From: Salipiger marinus
Lineage (GTDB): Bacteria > Pseudomonadota > Alphaproteobacteria > Rhodobacterales > Rhodobacteraceae
Reading direction: 5' to 3'
NCBI RefSeq assembly: GCF_900100085.1
Contig: NZ_FNEJ01000016.1
Span: 49,857 to 113,856 of the forward strand
Length of the DNA stretch: 64,000 nucleotides
Shown here: in pieces, positions 9,016 through 17,428 of the stretch
Numbering within the stretch: position 1 is the stretch's first letter
How the letters are laid out: every line of letters starts with the position of its first letter
Translations under genes and position numbers: made by a program
The notes under the pieces: generated by a model
Database searches by the model: none
What the model saw: the letters and a program-made list of their open reading frames with translations, nothing else
Told to the model about the DNA's origin: nothing

Positions 9016-10194
9016 ATGCAACGTATTCGGATCGTTTCCGCCGTGTACCCGCGGCCATGGTTGCCTGAGTCCGGGCGGTATGCCGCTAACCTCGCCGAAG
9101 ACTGGAGCACCCGAGGTCTCGCTATCGATGTCGTGACGTCGTCCACGCTTTCCGAACGACTCAAGACCGCGCGGCGCACCCGAGAGGACGTGGCGATCCC
9201 CGGAGTCTCGGTGGACATGGTGCATACGCTAGGGACGCCGTTCGGCAGGTTACTGCCCGACGCTTTGCGTAATGTGCTGGACATCCGTGACAGCGGCCGG
9301 ATGGGTGCCGCCATGCTGAAAGGTCAACGTCCGGATCTGATATACGCGCAGTTTGCGGCGGCCGGGCGCCACGCGCGCAGAGCTAGCGCGACCCTGAAGG
9401 TGCCCTACGTGGTCGATCTAGGCGAATCTAACAGTCTACTTGAGGGGCGCGACGGGGTTGTTGCGGAAAACCGCCGCGTGCTGAGCAACGCTCTTGGCGC
9501 CGTTTGTGTCTCACCGCGCCTGCGGGATGAGGCAATCACACTGGGGGCCAATCCGGAGCGGGTGAAGCTGGTGCCGAATTATCCCAACTGGGCACGCTTT
9601 CGCCCGTTGGACAAGACCGAATGTCGGCAGAAACTGGGTCTGTCTTCGGACGATTTCATCGTCGTCTACGTTGGCCACTATATCGACCGCAAGGGGGCAC
9701 CCAGGCTGAACGCCGCGCTGCACAAGATGAAACACCCGGCCAAGGCGGCCTTTCTCGGGTCCGGGCCGCTGGTGCCGGACTTCGAAGGCGTCATTCACAA
9801 AGGCAGCGTCCAGCACGAGGACTTGGCGACCTGGCTTAACGCCGCTGACGTCCTTGCCTTGCCAACACTGGCAGAAGGCTGCTGCAATGCCATCGCCGAG
9901 GCGCTGGCCTGTGCCCTGCCGATCTTGACTTCCGATATTCCTGATCTCCAATGGCAGGTTCCAGACAAGGGCGTCATCCTGATTGACCCAAAGGATGTAG
10001 ATGCTATTGCAGGGGCTCTAGATGAGCTTGCCGCCAATCCCCAAAAAGTCGCGCAGATGCGCGCCGACCTGCTGGCCGTGGCCGACTTCGAACGTGACAA
10101 GAACCGTGCCAATGAAATCCTCTCTTGGATGCAGGCTTGGATCTCCGAGACAGATGGCTCTGACGGGCAAGCCGCGCTAAGGGCAGGCAAATGA
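9016..10194 (+). CDS. Family 4 glycosyltransferase (GT-B)
   Basis: The 392-residue GT-B protein has an AGGAGA ribosome site upstream. The C-terminal half carries the family 4 nucleotide-sugar site: VVYVGHYIDRKGAPRL near residue 218, then ADVLALPTLAEGCCNAIAEALACALPIL with the conserved E-x7-E pair (residues about 290-305). It should add a sugar from a nucleotide donor with retention of configuration. The gene begins a run in which nearly every following gene overlaps its neighbour by about 4 bases up to 15899, so 9016-15899 is read as one operon. Donor and acceptor are not identifiable. Confidence 0.85.
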   Translation: MQRIRIVSAVYPRPWLPESGRYAANLAEDWSTRGLAIDVVTSSTLSERLKTARRTREDVAIPGVSVDMVHTLGTPFGRLLPDALRNVLDIRDSGRMGAAMLKGQRPDLIYAQFAAAGRHARRASATLKVPYVVDLGESNSLLEGRDGVVAENRRVLSNALGAVCVSPRLRDEAITLGANPERVKLVPNYPNWARFRPLDKTECRQKLGLSSDDFIVVYVGHYIDRKGAPRLNAALHKMKHPAKAAFLGSGPLVPDFEGVIHKGSVQHEDLATWLNAADVLALPTLAEGCCNAIAEALACALPILTSDIPDLQWQVPDKGVILIDPKDVDAIAGALDELAANPQKVAQMRADLLAVADFERDKNRANEILSWMQAWISETDGSDGQAALRAGK

Positions 10195-11327
10195 CTGGTT
10201 CTTCCCTCTCTTACACGCCACCACGCATCGCTGTCGTCTACACGCACTTTCCTCACTACCGCGCGCCTGTTTTCGAGGCCATGTCCCAGAGCGCCGCCTA
10301 TGACTATACGTTCCACTATGACCCCAAGGGTATAGAAAAGACCATTGCCAGTGGGGCTGCCGCCGGAAACCATCACTTTCTGGCGGTGCGCAGTTGGCGC
10401 GGTTTGATGTGGCAGGGGGGGGCGCTTGCCTTGGCGCGCGATCCGAAGGTCGACGGCTTTATCTTTCTAGGCAATCCCTTCATCCTATCTACTTGGGCCG
10501 CGGTCACGCTGGCGCGGATGCGTGGCAAACCGGTTTTCTTATGGACACATGGCTGGCTGCGACGGGACAGGGGCGCCAAGGCCAGATTGCGGCGGGCCTT
10601 TTATAGGTTGGCTGACGGGCTGTTAGTCTATGGCGCCCGTGCGCGCGAGATCGGGAAGGCGGAGGGTTTTGATCCCGCTCGCATCTATGTCATCAACAAT
10701 TCTTTGGACTACGCCGCCCAGAAACGTGCTCGGGAGGCTGCCTTGACCATGCCAGACGCAACCAGATCCGATAAAGATGTGCCGGATAAGCCGTTCTTCC
10801 TGAGCGTATCGCGGCTTGTAGACAGCGTCGAACTGGATAAGGCGATAGAGGCCATGGCCCGGCTGCCTGCTGACACTGCGCTGGTTGTGGTCGGGGCTGG
10901 ACCAAAGCGCGAGGCACTGGAAAAGCAGGCCAAGGCGCTGGGAGTGGACGTGCGGTTTACAGGCGCGATCTATGACGAAACGCGTCTGGCGAGCCTGTTT
11001 TTGCAGGCCCGGGCGGTAGTTTCACCGGGAAAGGTCGGATTGCTAGCCATGCATGCCCTAGCTTATGGCACCCCGGTGATCACCCATGATGATCTAGACC
11101 GGCAGATGCCAGAGGTCGAGGCGATTGATGCGGGCGTGACGGGCGCATTCTTCAAACGCGGCGATGTTGCGGACTTGGCCCGACACATGGGGGAATTTCT
11201 TGGGGGGAACACGAAAGAGGCGCGGCGCGCGGCGGCCATTGCCCGGATCGAAGCGGGCTACACCCCTGAAGCGCAGGTCGTTTATATCACCGCCGCCTTG
11301 GACACCAAGATAAAGAGGGTGGGCTGA
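10191..11327 (+). CDS. Family 4 glycosyltransferase (GT-B)
   Basis: The 378-residue protein overlaps the preceding transferase by 4 bases (ATGA). The N-terminus ([19 protein letters not shown]) resembles GT-B enzymes that open with a Y-x-R-x-P motif. The C-terminal domain has [31 protein letters not shown] and a [31 protein letters not shown] segment, in which the usual E-x7-E is replaced by G-x3-M-H, as in a subgroup of family 4. It is a probable repeat-unit transferase at the cytoplasmic membrane. The altered donor-site residues make its sugar especially hard to predict. Confidence 0.75.
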   Translation: MTGSSLSYTPPRIAVVYTHFPHYRAPVFEAMSQSAAYDYTFHYDPKGIEKTIASGAAAGNHHFLAVRSWRGLMWQGGALALARDPKVDGFIFLGNPFILSTWAAVTLARMRGKPVFLWTHGWLRRDRGAKARLRRAFYRLADGLLVYGARAREIGKAEGFDPARIYVINNSLDYAAQKRAREAALTMPDATRSDKDVPDKPFFLSVSRLVDSVELDKAIEAMARLPADTALVVVGAGPKREALEKQAKALGVDVRFTGAIYDETRLASLFLQARAVVSPGKVGLLAMHALAYGTPVITHDDLDRQMPEVEAIDAGVTGAFFKRGDVADLARHMGEFLGGNTKEARRAAAIARIEAGYTPEAQVVYITAALDTKIKRVG

Positions 11328-11857
11328 TGTCACTGCGAAATACCTTGCGACGTGTTCGCATGTTATGGCATCGCCTGCGCTACCGGGCTTGGAATGTACA
11401 CCCGACTTGCTATCTGGCAAGGAATTCCGCCATCCATGGTTCTCTGCGCATGGGCCCTTACGGGTATATCGGTCCCCGGTCGGTCGTGCCATCGGGTGTT
11501 GTGATGGGCAAATACGTGATGATCGGACCAGAGTTCATGATCACCGGTGATGACCATCGTTTCGACGAACCAGGCGTGGCGGTCATCTTCTCAGGGCGTC
11601 CTAAACCGAAAGACTGCGTACTGGAGGACGACGTCTGGGTTGGGGCGCGTGTGACGATCCTGAAAGGCGTCCGCGTGGGTCGAGGTGCCGTGATCGCCGC
11701 CGGCGCGGTGGTGACCAAGGACGTGCCTCCCTACATGATCGTCGGCGGCGTGCCCGCCCGTTCCATCCGTCCGCGCTTTAACGAAGCCGCCCAGGCACAA
11801 CATGACACCTACCTGGCCCTCCCGCCCCATGAGGGCACCTATTGTGAGCCGATGTGA
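11327..11857 (+). CDS. Left-handed beta-helix acyltransferase (CatB/WcaF type)
   Basis: The 176-residue protein shows the hexapeptide-repeat pattern (I/V-G-x4) from about residue 28 to 140: [25 protein letters not shown], then [45 protein letters not shown], the classic CoA-binding end of CatB/WcaF/NodL-type acetyltransferases. The acceptor loop contains D-D-H-R with the likely catalytic His. It should acetylate a sugar using acetyl-CoA. It starts on the last base of the upstream stop codon, and the pyruvyltransferase starts 4 bases after it. Confidence 0.85.
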   Translation: MSLRNTLRRVRMLWHRLRYRAWNVHPTCYLARNSAIHGSLRMGPYGYIGPRSVVPSGVVMGKYVMIGPEFMITGDDHRFDEPGVAVIFSGRPKPKDCVLEDDVWVGARVTILKGVRVGRGAVIAAGAVVTKDVPPYMIVGGVPARSIRPRFNEAAQAQHDTYLALPPHEGTYCEPM

Positions 11858-11861
11858 TCCC

Positions 11862-13031
11862 ATGAAAGCAGGCCTGTTCACTTATCACTTCAGCGACAAC
11901 TACGGCGCGCTCTACCAGGCCTACGGGCTACGGCAGTGGCTGCGCGGTCGCGGGATCGACGCAGAGTTCGTCAACTACCACCCAACGTATGTCGAAGAGG
12001 GCGGTCCTCTGGACCGCCCTTGGAAGCTGTCGCTGTGGCGCAAGAACGCAACTATCCTATACATGAAACAGGCTCATCTGCGGCGCAGGATCTTTGGTGA
12101 CCGCGCGCAGCACGCCCGGTTCGAAGCGTTCCGAAGCGATGTTCTGGGCGTCACCGGCCCGCGACTGAAACGGGCACAGGATCTGGCGCCGGAAATGATG
12201 CAATATGACATGCTGTTCTGTGGCTCGGACCAGATCTGGAATCCCTCGATCCAGCGCGGGCTGGATCCGGTCTATTTCCTTGATATCGCGGGGGCCGATC
12301 ACGCCCGCAAGGTCTCCTTTGCGCCCAGCTTCGGCCGGACCGAGATCGAACCGCGCTACAACGAGGACGTGCGCCGCATGGCCTTGGGGTTGGACGGGCT
12401 GTCCGTGCGTGAAGGCTCGGGCGTTGATATTCTGGAGCGGGCAGGTGTGCCGCGGGATCGGGCCTTGGTGGTGCCGGACCCGACGATCCTTTTGGGCTGT
12501 TTCGATGAATTGCTGGGCGACAGTATCACCCCAGACGACAGCGTCTTCTGTTACGCCCTGCGCACCGACGAGGTGATCCGCGACGTGGCTGTGGAAACGG
12601 CACGGTTGACCGGAGGAGCTTTGCGGGCCCCGCGCACCACCCATCAGCGCTGGGGCGACATCGGCGAAGGCATCGTACCTGGGCCGGTGGAATGGCTGCA
12701 GAACTTGGCGCGGGCGCGTGTGGTGGTGTCCAACTCCTTCCACGGGGTGGCGCTGAGCGTGGTGCTCAACCGCCCTTTCATCGCCGTGGGCTTGCCGGGC
12801 AAACGCGCCAGCCTGAATGCCCGGGTGCAAAATCTGCTTGAGGTCGCGGGGCTTGAGCATCGGGCGGTCACCAGCGACGATCCTTCCCGTATCTGTGACT
12901 TGGTGCAAACACCTATCGACTGGGAGGCCACCAACGCCCGGCTTGCGGTGGTGCGCAGCGAGGCCGAAGCCTATTTAGATGCGGAAATCGCCGCAGCGCA
13001 ACAGCCGCACAATAGGGAGACAGCAGGGTGA
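11862..13031 (+). CDS. Polysaccharide pyruvyl transferase family protein
   Basis: The ATG at 11862 begins the conserved fold at once (AGLFTYHFSDNYGALYQAYGLRQWL); the frame is open 60 bases further up without support. The 389-residue protein carries family marks: FCGSDQIWNP near residue 120, FAPSFGR near 152, VVPDPTILL near 204, and VSNSFHGVALSVVLNRPFIAVG near 290. Such enzymes move pyruvate from PEP to sugar hydroxyls as ketals. The gene overlaps an FrhB-like gene by 4 bases; this pair is a common neighbourhood in polysaccharide loci. The pyruvylated sugar is not known. Confidence 0.85.
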   Translation: MKAGLFTYHFSDNYGALYQAYGLRQWLRGRGIDAEFVNYHPTYVEEGGPLDRPWKLSLWRKNATILYMKQAHLRRRIFGDRAQHARFEAFRSDVLGVTGPRLKRAQDLAPEMMQYDMLFCGSDQIWNPSIQRGLDPVYFLDIAGADHARKVSFAPSFGRTEIEPRYNEDVRRMALGLDGLSVREGSGVDILERAGVPRDRALVVPDPTILLGCFDELLGDSITPDDSVFCYALRTDEVIRDVAVETARLTGGALRAPRTTHQRWGDIGEGIVPGPVEWLQNLARARVVVSNSFHGVALSVVLNRPFIAVGLPGKRASLNARVQNLLEVAGLEHRAVTSDDPSRICDLVQTPIDWEATNARLAVVRSEAEAYLDAEIAAAQQPHNRETAG

Positions 13032-14410
13032 CACAGGCAATCGAACAGGTCGTGACTTCCGGGCTCTGTGTCGGTTGTGGCGGTTGCGCCTTCGCCACTG
13101 GCGGACGGATGGTGCTGGACGCACACGGGTTCTATCGACCGGAACTGGGCGCAGGGGCAGATCGGGATGATCTGGACGCGGCCTGCCCGCTTCTGGTGCC
13201 CGACTTAGACGAAGACGCGCTGGCCGACCGATTTCTGCCCGAAACCCCGCAACGGGACCACAAGATCGGCAAATACGACAGGGTCTTTGCCGCCCATGCC
13301 GAAGAGGGTACATTTCGCCGGGACGGCAGTTCGGGTGGGCTTGGGTCGTGGATGGCCACTGAACTGCTGCGCAAGGGGATGATCGACGGGGTAATTCATG
13401 CCAGACCGGTCCCCCGTGACGGCGCTGAGGATCCGTTCTTTCGTTACGGCATCAGCCGTAGCGTCGAAGAGGTCACCCAAGCGGCGCACTCACATTACCA
13501 TGTGGTCGAGATCTCGGAGGTGCTGGAGGAGGTCAAGTGCATCCCGGGCCGCTATCTGTTCATCGGAATACCCTGCATGGTCAAGGCCGTACGACGCGCG
13601 CAGGCCTTGGATCCGGATCTGTCAGACCGGATCCTATTCACCATGGGACTAGTCTGTGGGCATCTGAAAAGCGTGCATTGGGCCCTGTCGCTGGGCTGGG
13701 CGGCAGGCATCGCCCCTAAAGATATCGACAGCATTACCTTCCGTGTAAAATCCGAGAACGTGCCCGCTAAGGCCTACTACTTCGGCCTTCATAAACGCGG
13801 GGCGCCCGCCCCTGAGGTGCATGACTCCGCGCCGCTGACCGGGGGAAAGTTCAACCTTGGCGCCATGATGCCCGATGCCTGCAACTATTGTGACGACGTG
13901 GTGGCCGAGACCGCGGATTTGACCATAGGAGACGCGTGGTTGCCGCGGTATTCCTTTGATTGGCGCGGCAAGAACATGGTCATCTCGCGGCACCCTGAGC
14001 TGACTGCGCTGGTGCAAGCCGCCAGCGAAGAGGGTCGCGTCATTATCGAACCTATGACCGCCAAAGAGGCGGCCGATGCCCAGGCTGGCGGATTTCGACA
14101 GCGTCGCGAAGGGCTAGCACACCGGCTCGCGCGGCGCGCGGCGCGTGGGCACTGGGTGCCAAAAAAACGCGATCTGCCGGACATGACCCTCCCGGGACTG
14201 CTGCGCGCCCGGATCTACAACCGGCGCGAAGAAATCGCTCAACAGTCGCGTGGGGCCTTTCGCAAGGCGCTCGATGAGGGGAGCATCACCCTTTATGATC
14301 GTGAAATGGCCCCAATTTTCAAGAACTTGCGCCGACTCGAACTCCTCGCGGCCTCCACGCGCATCATCTCGGTGCGGCTGCGGGCGCTGTTCTCACGGAG
14401 GCGTTCGTGA
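13028..14410 (+). CDS. F420 hydrogenase/dehydrogenase beta subunit (FrhB)-like iron-sulfur protein
   Basis: The 460-residue protein starts with GTG overlapping the upstream stop. An N-terminal CVGCGGC cluster at about residues 15-21 and a later Ala-Cys-Pro can hold a [4Fe-4S] centre. The C-terminal half has the FrhB family signature C-N-Y-C-D-D-x2-A-E-T-A-D-L-T-I-G-D-A-W. Despite the family name, no F420 hydrogenase subunits are near; members in polysaccharide loci pair with pyruvyltransferases. Its reaction is unknown; reduction of a sugar or flavin-dependent chemistry on the repeat unit is inference. It is the least understood gene of the operon. Confidence 0.75.
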   Translation: MTQAIEQVVTSGLCVGCGGCAFATGGRMVLDAHGFYRPELGAGADRDDLDAACPLLVPDLDEDALADRFLPETPQRDHKIGKYDRVFAAHAEEGTFRRDGSSGGLGSWMATELLRKGMIDGVIHARPVPRDGAEDPFFRYGISRSVEEVTQAAHSHYHVVEISEVLEEVKCIPGRYLFIGIPCMVKAVRRAQALDPDLSDRILFTMGLVCGHLKSVHWALSLGWAAGIAPKDIDSITFRVKSENVPAKAYYFGLHKRGAPAPEVHDSAPLTGGKFNLGAMMPDACNYCDDVVAETADLTIGDAWLPRYSFDWRGKNMVISRHPELTALVQAASEEGRVIIEPMTAKEAADAQAGGFRQRREGLAHRLARRAARGHWVPKKRDLPDMTLPGLLRARIYNRREEIAQQSRGAFRKALDEGSITLYDREMAPIFKNLRRLELLAASTRIISVRLRALFSRRRS

Positions 14411-14967
14411 CCGAACAGACCAAGCCCCCTTCACGCCTCTATATCGACTCCCTGAGCCGCAGGAGCAAAGTCCTGCGTGCGCTCTGGCAGATAACACGAG
14501 CGCTATTTTTTGCCACGCTGCCCGGTCCGCTGTTCAAGCGGTGGCGGATCTTTCTGCTTCGCCTCTTCGGCGCCACCATCGGCCAAGGTTGCCGGGTCGA
14601 CGCCTCGTGCAGGGTATGGTGGCCGGGCAACCTGGAGATGGGTAACTATGCCTGCCTTGCAGATGCAGTGGATTGCTACAACGTTGCGCTGATCACCATC
14701 GGTGACTACGCCACGGTCAGTCAACGGGCATTCCTATGCTCGGCCAGCCATGCCACGGACACGCTGGCCCGACCGTTGATCCACGCACCGATCACTATCG
14801 AGACCCACGCATGGGTCTGTGCGGAAGCCTTTGTCGGCCCCGGTGTGACCCTACGCGAAGGTGCCGTACTGGGTGCTCGTGGGCTGGCGATCCGCAACCT
14901 TGAACCTTGGACGATCTATGCTGGCAATCCTGCCCGCGCCTTGAAACCACGCGAGATCCGCCCATGA
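14407..14967 (+). CDS. WcaF-like sugar acyltransferase
   Basis: The 186-residue protein has an N-terminal amphipathic region (residues 20-55, WQITRALFFATLPGPLFKRWRIFLLRLFG) like colanic-acid acetyltransferase WcaF, then hexapeptide repeats (GATIGQGCRVDASCRVWWPGN, VALITIGDYATVSQRAFL), the catalytic His in CSASHATD, and the closing GAVLGARGL...IYAGNPARALKPR. It should transfer an acetyl group from acetyl-CoA. It overlaps both neighbours by 4 bases. It differs from the 11327-11857 acyltransferase, so two acylation positions are likely. Confidence 0.85.
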   Translation: MTEQTKPPSRLYIDSLSRRSKVLRALWQITRALFFATLPGPLFKRWRIFLLRLFGATIGQGCRVDASCRVWWPGNLEMGNYACLADAVDCYNVALITIGDYATVSQRAFLCSASHATDTLARPLIHAPITIETHAWVCAEAFVGPGVTLREGAVLGARGLAIRNLEPWTIYAGNPARALKPREIRP

Positions 14968-15899
14968 GCCTGACTGTTATCATCCTGACTAAGGACGAGG
15001 AACGCCATATCGCCCGCGCCATTAACGCAATCCACGAGATCGCTGACCAGATACTTGTGGTAGATAGCGGTTCGACCGACAACACCGTGGAAATCGCGCG
15101 CGGACTAGGTGCCATCGTATTGGAAAATCCTTGGACAAACTACGCAACCCAACTGAACTGGGCTATAGACAACGTACCAGAAAGTACCGAATGGATCATG
15201 CGGCTGGACGCCGATGAGATTGTTCAGCCCGCGCTGGCCCGAGAAATAGCCGAGGGGCTGCCACGGATTTTGCCCAAGATCGACGGTATCTATGTCTCGC
15301 GCCGCATGACTTTCCTGCGGCGTCCAATTCTTTGGGGTGGGGTGTTTCCAGTGCGCGTCCTACGACTGTTCCGCAAAGGCCGCGGCCGCTGCGAAATGCG
15401 ATGGATGGACGAACACATCCTCGTCGAGGGACCGACCGTGGACTTCCAAGGAGAACTGATCGACGATAACCATAACTCGCTTACCTGGTGGACGCAAAAG
15501 CACAATTCCTACGCTAGTCGCGAAGTCGTGGATATGCTGAACCTGGAGTACGGCTTCATGCCGCATGAGACGATCGCCGATCTGCGTGGTGTCGAGCAAG
15601 CTGGCGTCAAGCGTTGGCTGAAGGAAAATGTCTATGCCCGGCTGCCCGGCGGTCTACGAGCCTTTGTCTATTTCCTTTACCGCTACTTGCTGCGCTTGGG
15701 TTTTCTGGATGGCGCGCAGGGCACCGCCTTTCACGTGTTGCAGGGCTTCTGGTACCGTTATCTGGTCGACATGAAGCTGTATGAGGTCAAGGCGGCGATG
15801 GCGCGGGACGGACTGGATGCGGTGAGCGCCATCCGCGAGGTGCTGGGCATCACGGTCAACGCGCAGGATGAGGGCGCAAAGGGTCGCGCCGGGTCCTGA
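14964..15899 (+). CDS. Family 2 glycosyltransferase
   Basis: The ATG at 14964 overlaps the upstream stop and opens directly into the GT-A fold (SLTVIILTKDEERHIARAI). The 311-residue protein has VVDSGSTDNTVEIA near residue 33 and MRLDADEIV near residue 78 as the donor and metal sites. A C-terminal hydrophobic/aromatic stretch (FVYFLYRYLLRLGF) may anchor it to the membrane. It resembles LPS-type (WaaE/KdtX-like) transferases. The last codons, encoding G-R-A-G-S, and the stop lie inside a perfect 20-bp inverted repeat shared with the convergent polymerase gene. Confidence 0.85.
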   Translation: MSLTVIILTKDEERHIARAINAIHEIADQILVVDSGSTDNTVEIARGLGAIVLENPWTNYATQLNWAIDNVPESTEWIMRLDADEIVQPALAREIAEGLPRILPKIDGIYVSRRMTFLRRPILWGGVFPVRVLRLFRKGRGRCEMRWMDEHILVEGPTVDFQGELIDDNHNSLTWWTQKHNSYASREVVDMLNLEYGFMPHETIADLRGVEQAGVKRWLKENVYARLPGGLRAFVYFLYRYLLRLGFLDGAQGTAFHVLQGFWYRYLVDMKLYEVKAAMARDGLDAVSAIREVLGITVNAQDEGAKGRAGS

Positions 15900-15929
15900 C
15901 CGAGACATTGGTCAGGACCCGGCGCGACC
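15882..15929. terminator. Bidirectional terminator overlapping two stop codons
   Basis: Arms 15882-15901 and 15910-15929 are perfectly complementary over 20 bp with an 8-base loop. The stop codons of the plus-strand GT2 gene (15897-15899) and the minus-strand polymerase gene (15912-15914) both lie in the arms. As a result, both proteins end in the same residues, G-R-A-G-S. No long T-run follows on either side. Confidence 0.75.
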
Positions 15930-17132
15930 TGATCCGGAGGCCACCGCCGGTAGCCCCACGATCACGAGATACAGCATCAAGGCTTGAGGAAAGAAGAACT
16001 CCAGCCGCATCATCATGAAGACCACGAAAAGCATCAGTCCGCGCCGGCCCAGTCGCAGGGTGGCGGTCCCGCCCAAGACGGCCAGCGCCAACGCTGCGAC
16101 GATGCCCCCCTCGAAGATCATGTAGACGCCGAAGCCTAGGGATTTGGCATAGATGCAGTGATCACAAAGCGCGCTACGGTTGCCGAACAAGGTCGCCATG
16201 GCATCGCGTGTCTCGATGTCCTCCAGCAGCAACTGCTTGACGTACAGGCTCCCATCTGTCCCGCCCCGTTCGACAAAACGGACTGTCAGGAAGTCCAAGG
16301 ACAAAAGCCCGAGAAGCGGCAGAACCTGAAGGATCAGAAAGACCGTGCCAGCCAAGCTAATGACAAAGATCAAGACGGTCTTGGCAGACAGGCGATCAGA
16401 CAATAAGATGGACACTGTCACGACCACCGCCAGCACCATGGCTGTCACCGACAGCGTTCCCGCCAGAAGCAGCACGGCCAGCCAGTGAAACCAAGTCGGC
16501 TTGCGCGTGCCCATTAGCGACAGCATGGTCAGCCCGGCAAAATTGATCGCAAATGAGCCCGGTTCAGTGTGGTGCCCGGCATAGCGATTCAACCCCCATG
16601 TCGTGATGACCCCTTCACGATCGACGCCAAGATAATTGAACATCGAAGGATCGAAGGGCAGACCCAATTGCCCCGCCAGGAGAACCTCGCCAAGGTACAG
16701 CGCGGCATTCAGAATCGCGGCGTAATAGGCATAGGTAGGCAAACGCTGCAAGAAGGGTCCAACCGGCAAGCAGAGCACGGCCAGAGCAAATCCCATGACA
16801 GCGATCATATGCTGCAGCACAGATAGCGCGATTGCTCCTAGCAGGACGAGCGCAAGTGCAAACAGGAACCGGGCACGCACGGGCCCGTCCGCCGCCAGCG
16901 GCTCAGTGCCTCCTGCGGCAAGAGCGATACAGAACAGACACAGAAACAGAATAGGTAAATAGAGTATGATGAACTGAGTGGCCCCGCCGCCGCCTCCTTG
17001 GGTGAAGGTCACGAAAAGCAGCAGCGTCCCGGCCATAGTCGCAACGAGAGAATCGCTCCCCACGGTAGCCGTCCGGCTTTCTGGCACACCCACCAAGCTC
17101 ACCACGGCCCCCCGCACCGGAACCCGGGGCAA
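15912..17132 (-). CDS. Wzy-type polysaccharide polymerase (O-antigen ligase-like membrane protein)
   Basis: About ten to eleven hydrophobic segments span this protein of up to 406 residues. A large polar loop at about residues 275-325 (RFVERGGTDGSLYVKQLLLEDIETRDAM, with CDHCIYAKS) is typical in place of Wzy/WaaL periplasmic loops. The sequence itself is not conserved, as usual for polymerases, so the call rests on topology and on the locus otherwise lacking a polymerase. The start is uncertain: TTG 17132 has no clear ribosome site, and ATG 17036 would put the first membrane helix at the N-terminus. It is the only locus gene on the minus strand and is divergent from the Wzc gene. Confidence 0.7.
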   Translation of the reverse strand: MPRVPVRGAVVSLVGVPESRTATVGSDSLVATMAGTLLLFVTFTQGGGGGATQFIILYLPILFLCLFCIALAAGGTEPLAADGPVRARFLFALALVLLGAIALSVLQHMIAVMGFALAVLCLPVGPFLQRLPTYAYYAAILNAALYLGEVLLAGQLGLPFDPSMFNYLGVDREGVITTWGLNRYAGHHTEPGSFAINFAGLTMLSLMGTRKPTWFHWLAVLLLAGTLSVTAMVLAVVVTVSILLSDRLSAKTVLIFVISLAGTVFLILQVLPLLGLLSLDFLTVRFVERGGTDGSLYVKQLLLEDIETRDAMATLFGNRSALCDHCIYAKSLGFGVYMIFEGGIVAALALAVLGGTATLRLGRRGLMLFVVFMMMRLEFFFPQALMLYLVIVGLPAVASGSGRAGS

Positions 17133-17428
17133 AAGCCACGCTGGGGTTCTCGCTGAAAATCGAGAAGAACAGTACGGACTGGCATGATCCCGGCACCCAA
17201 GTAGCTCAGCATATTCATAGACCAGAACGCGCGGGCTTTGGCAACCTCCATGCCCTATAGCGGCAAGCCGGCGCCATGATCGCCGCTAAGGCTATCGATA
17301 CCCCGTGGCCGATGACTTACCACAGTTTTTTTCCGATTTTTGAAGGGGGTATAAAAAACGCGTTGCTCTTGCGTCGTTCCTGTGCAACGACCAACCTTGA
17401 GCGCAGATTAATAGAGTATCCATCCCGT
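17133..17428. promoter_or_regulatory. Divergent promoter region between polymerase and Wzc genes
   Basis: About 300 bases separate the divergent starts. A plus-strand frame is open from 17276, but its translation does not resemble Wzz/Wzc N-termini. The part nearest the kinase gene is AT-richer (poly-T and poly-A runs near 17325-17360), as expected for promoters. No specific -35/-10 pair could be fixed. Confidence 0.4.
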
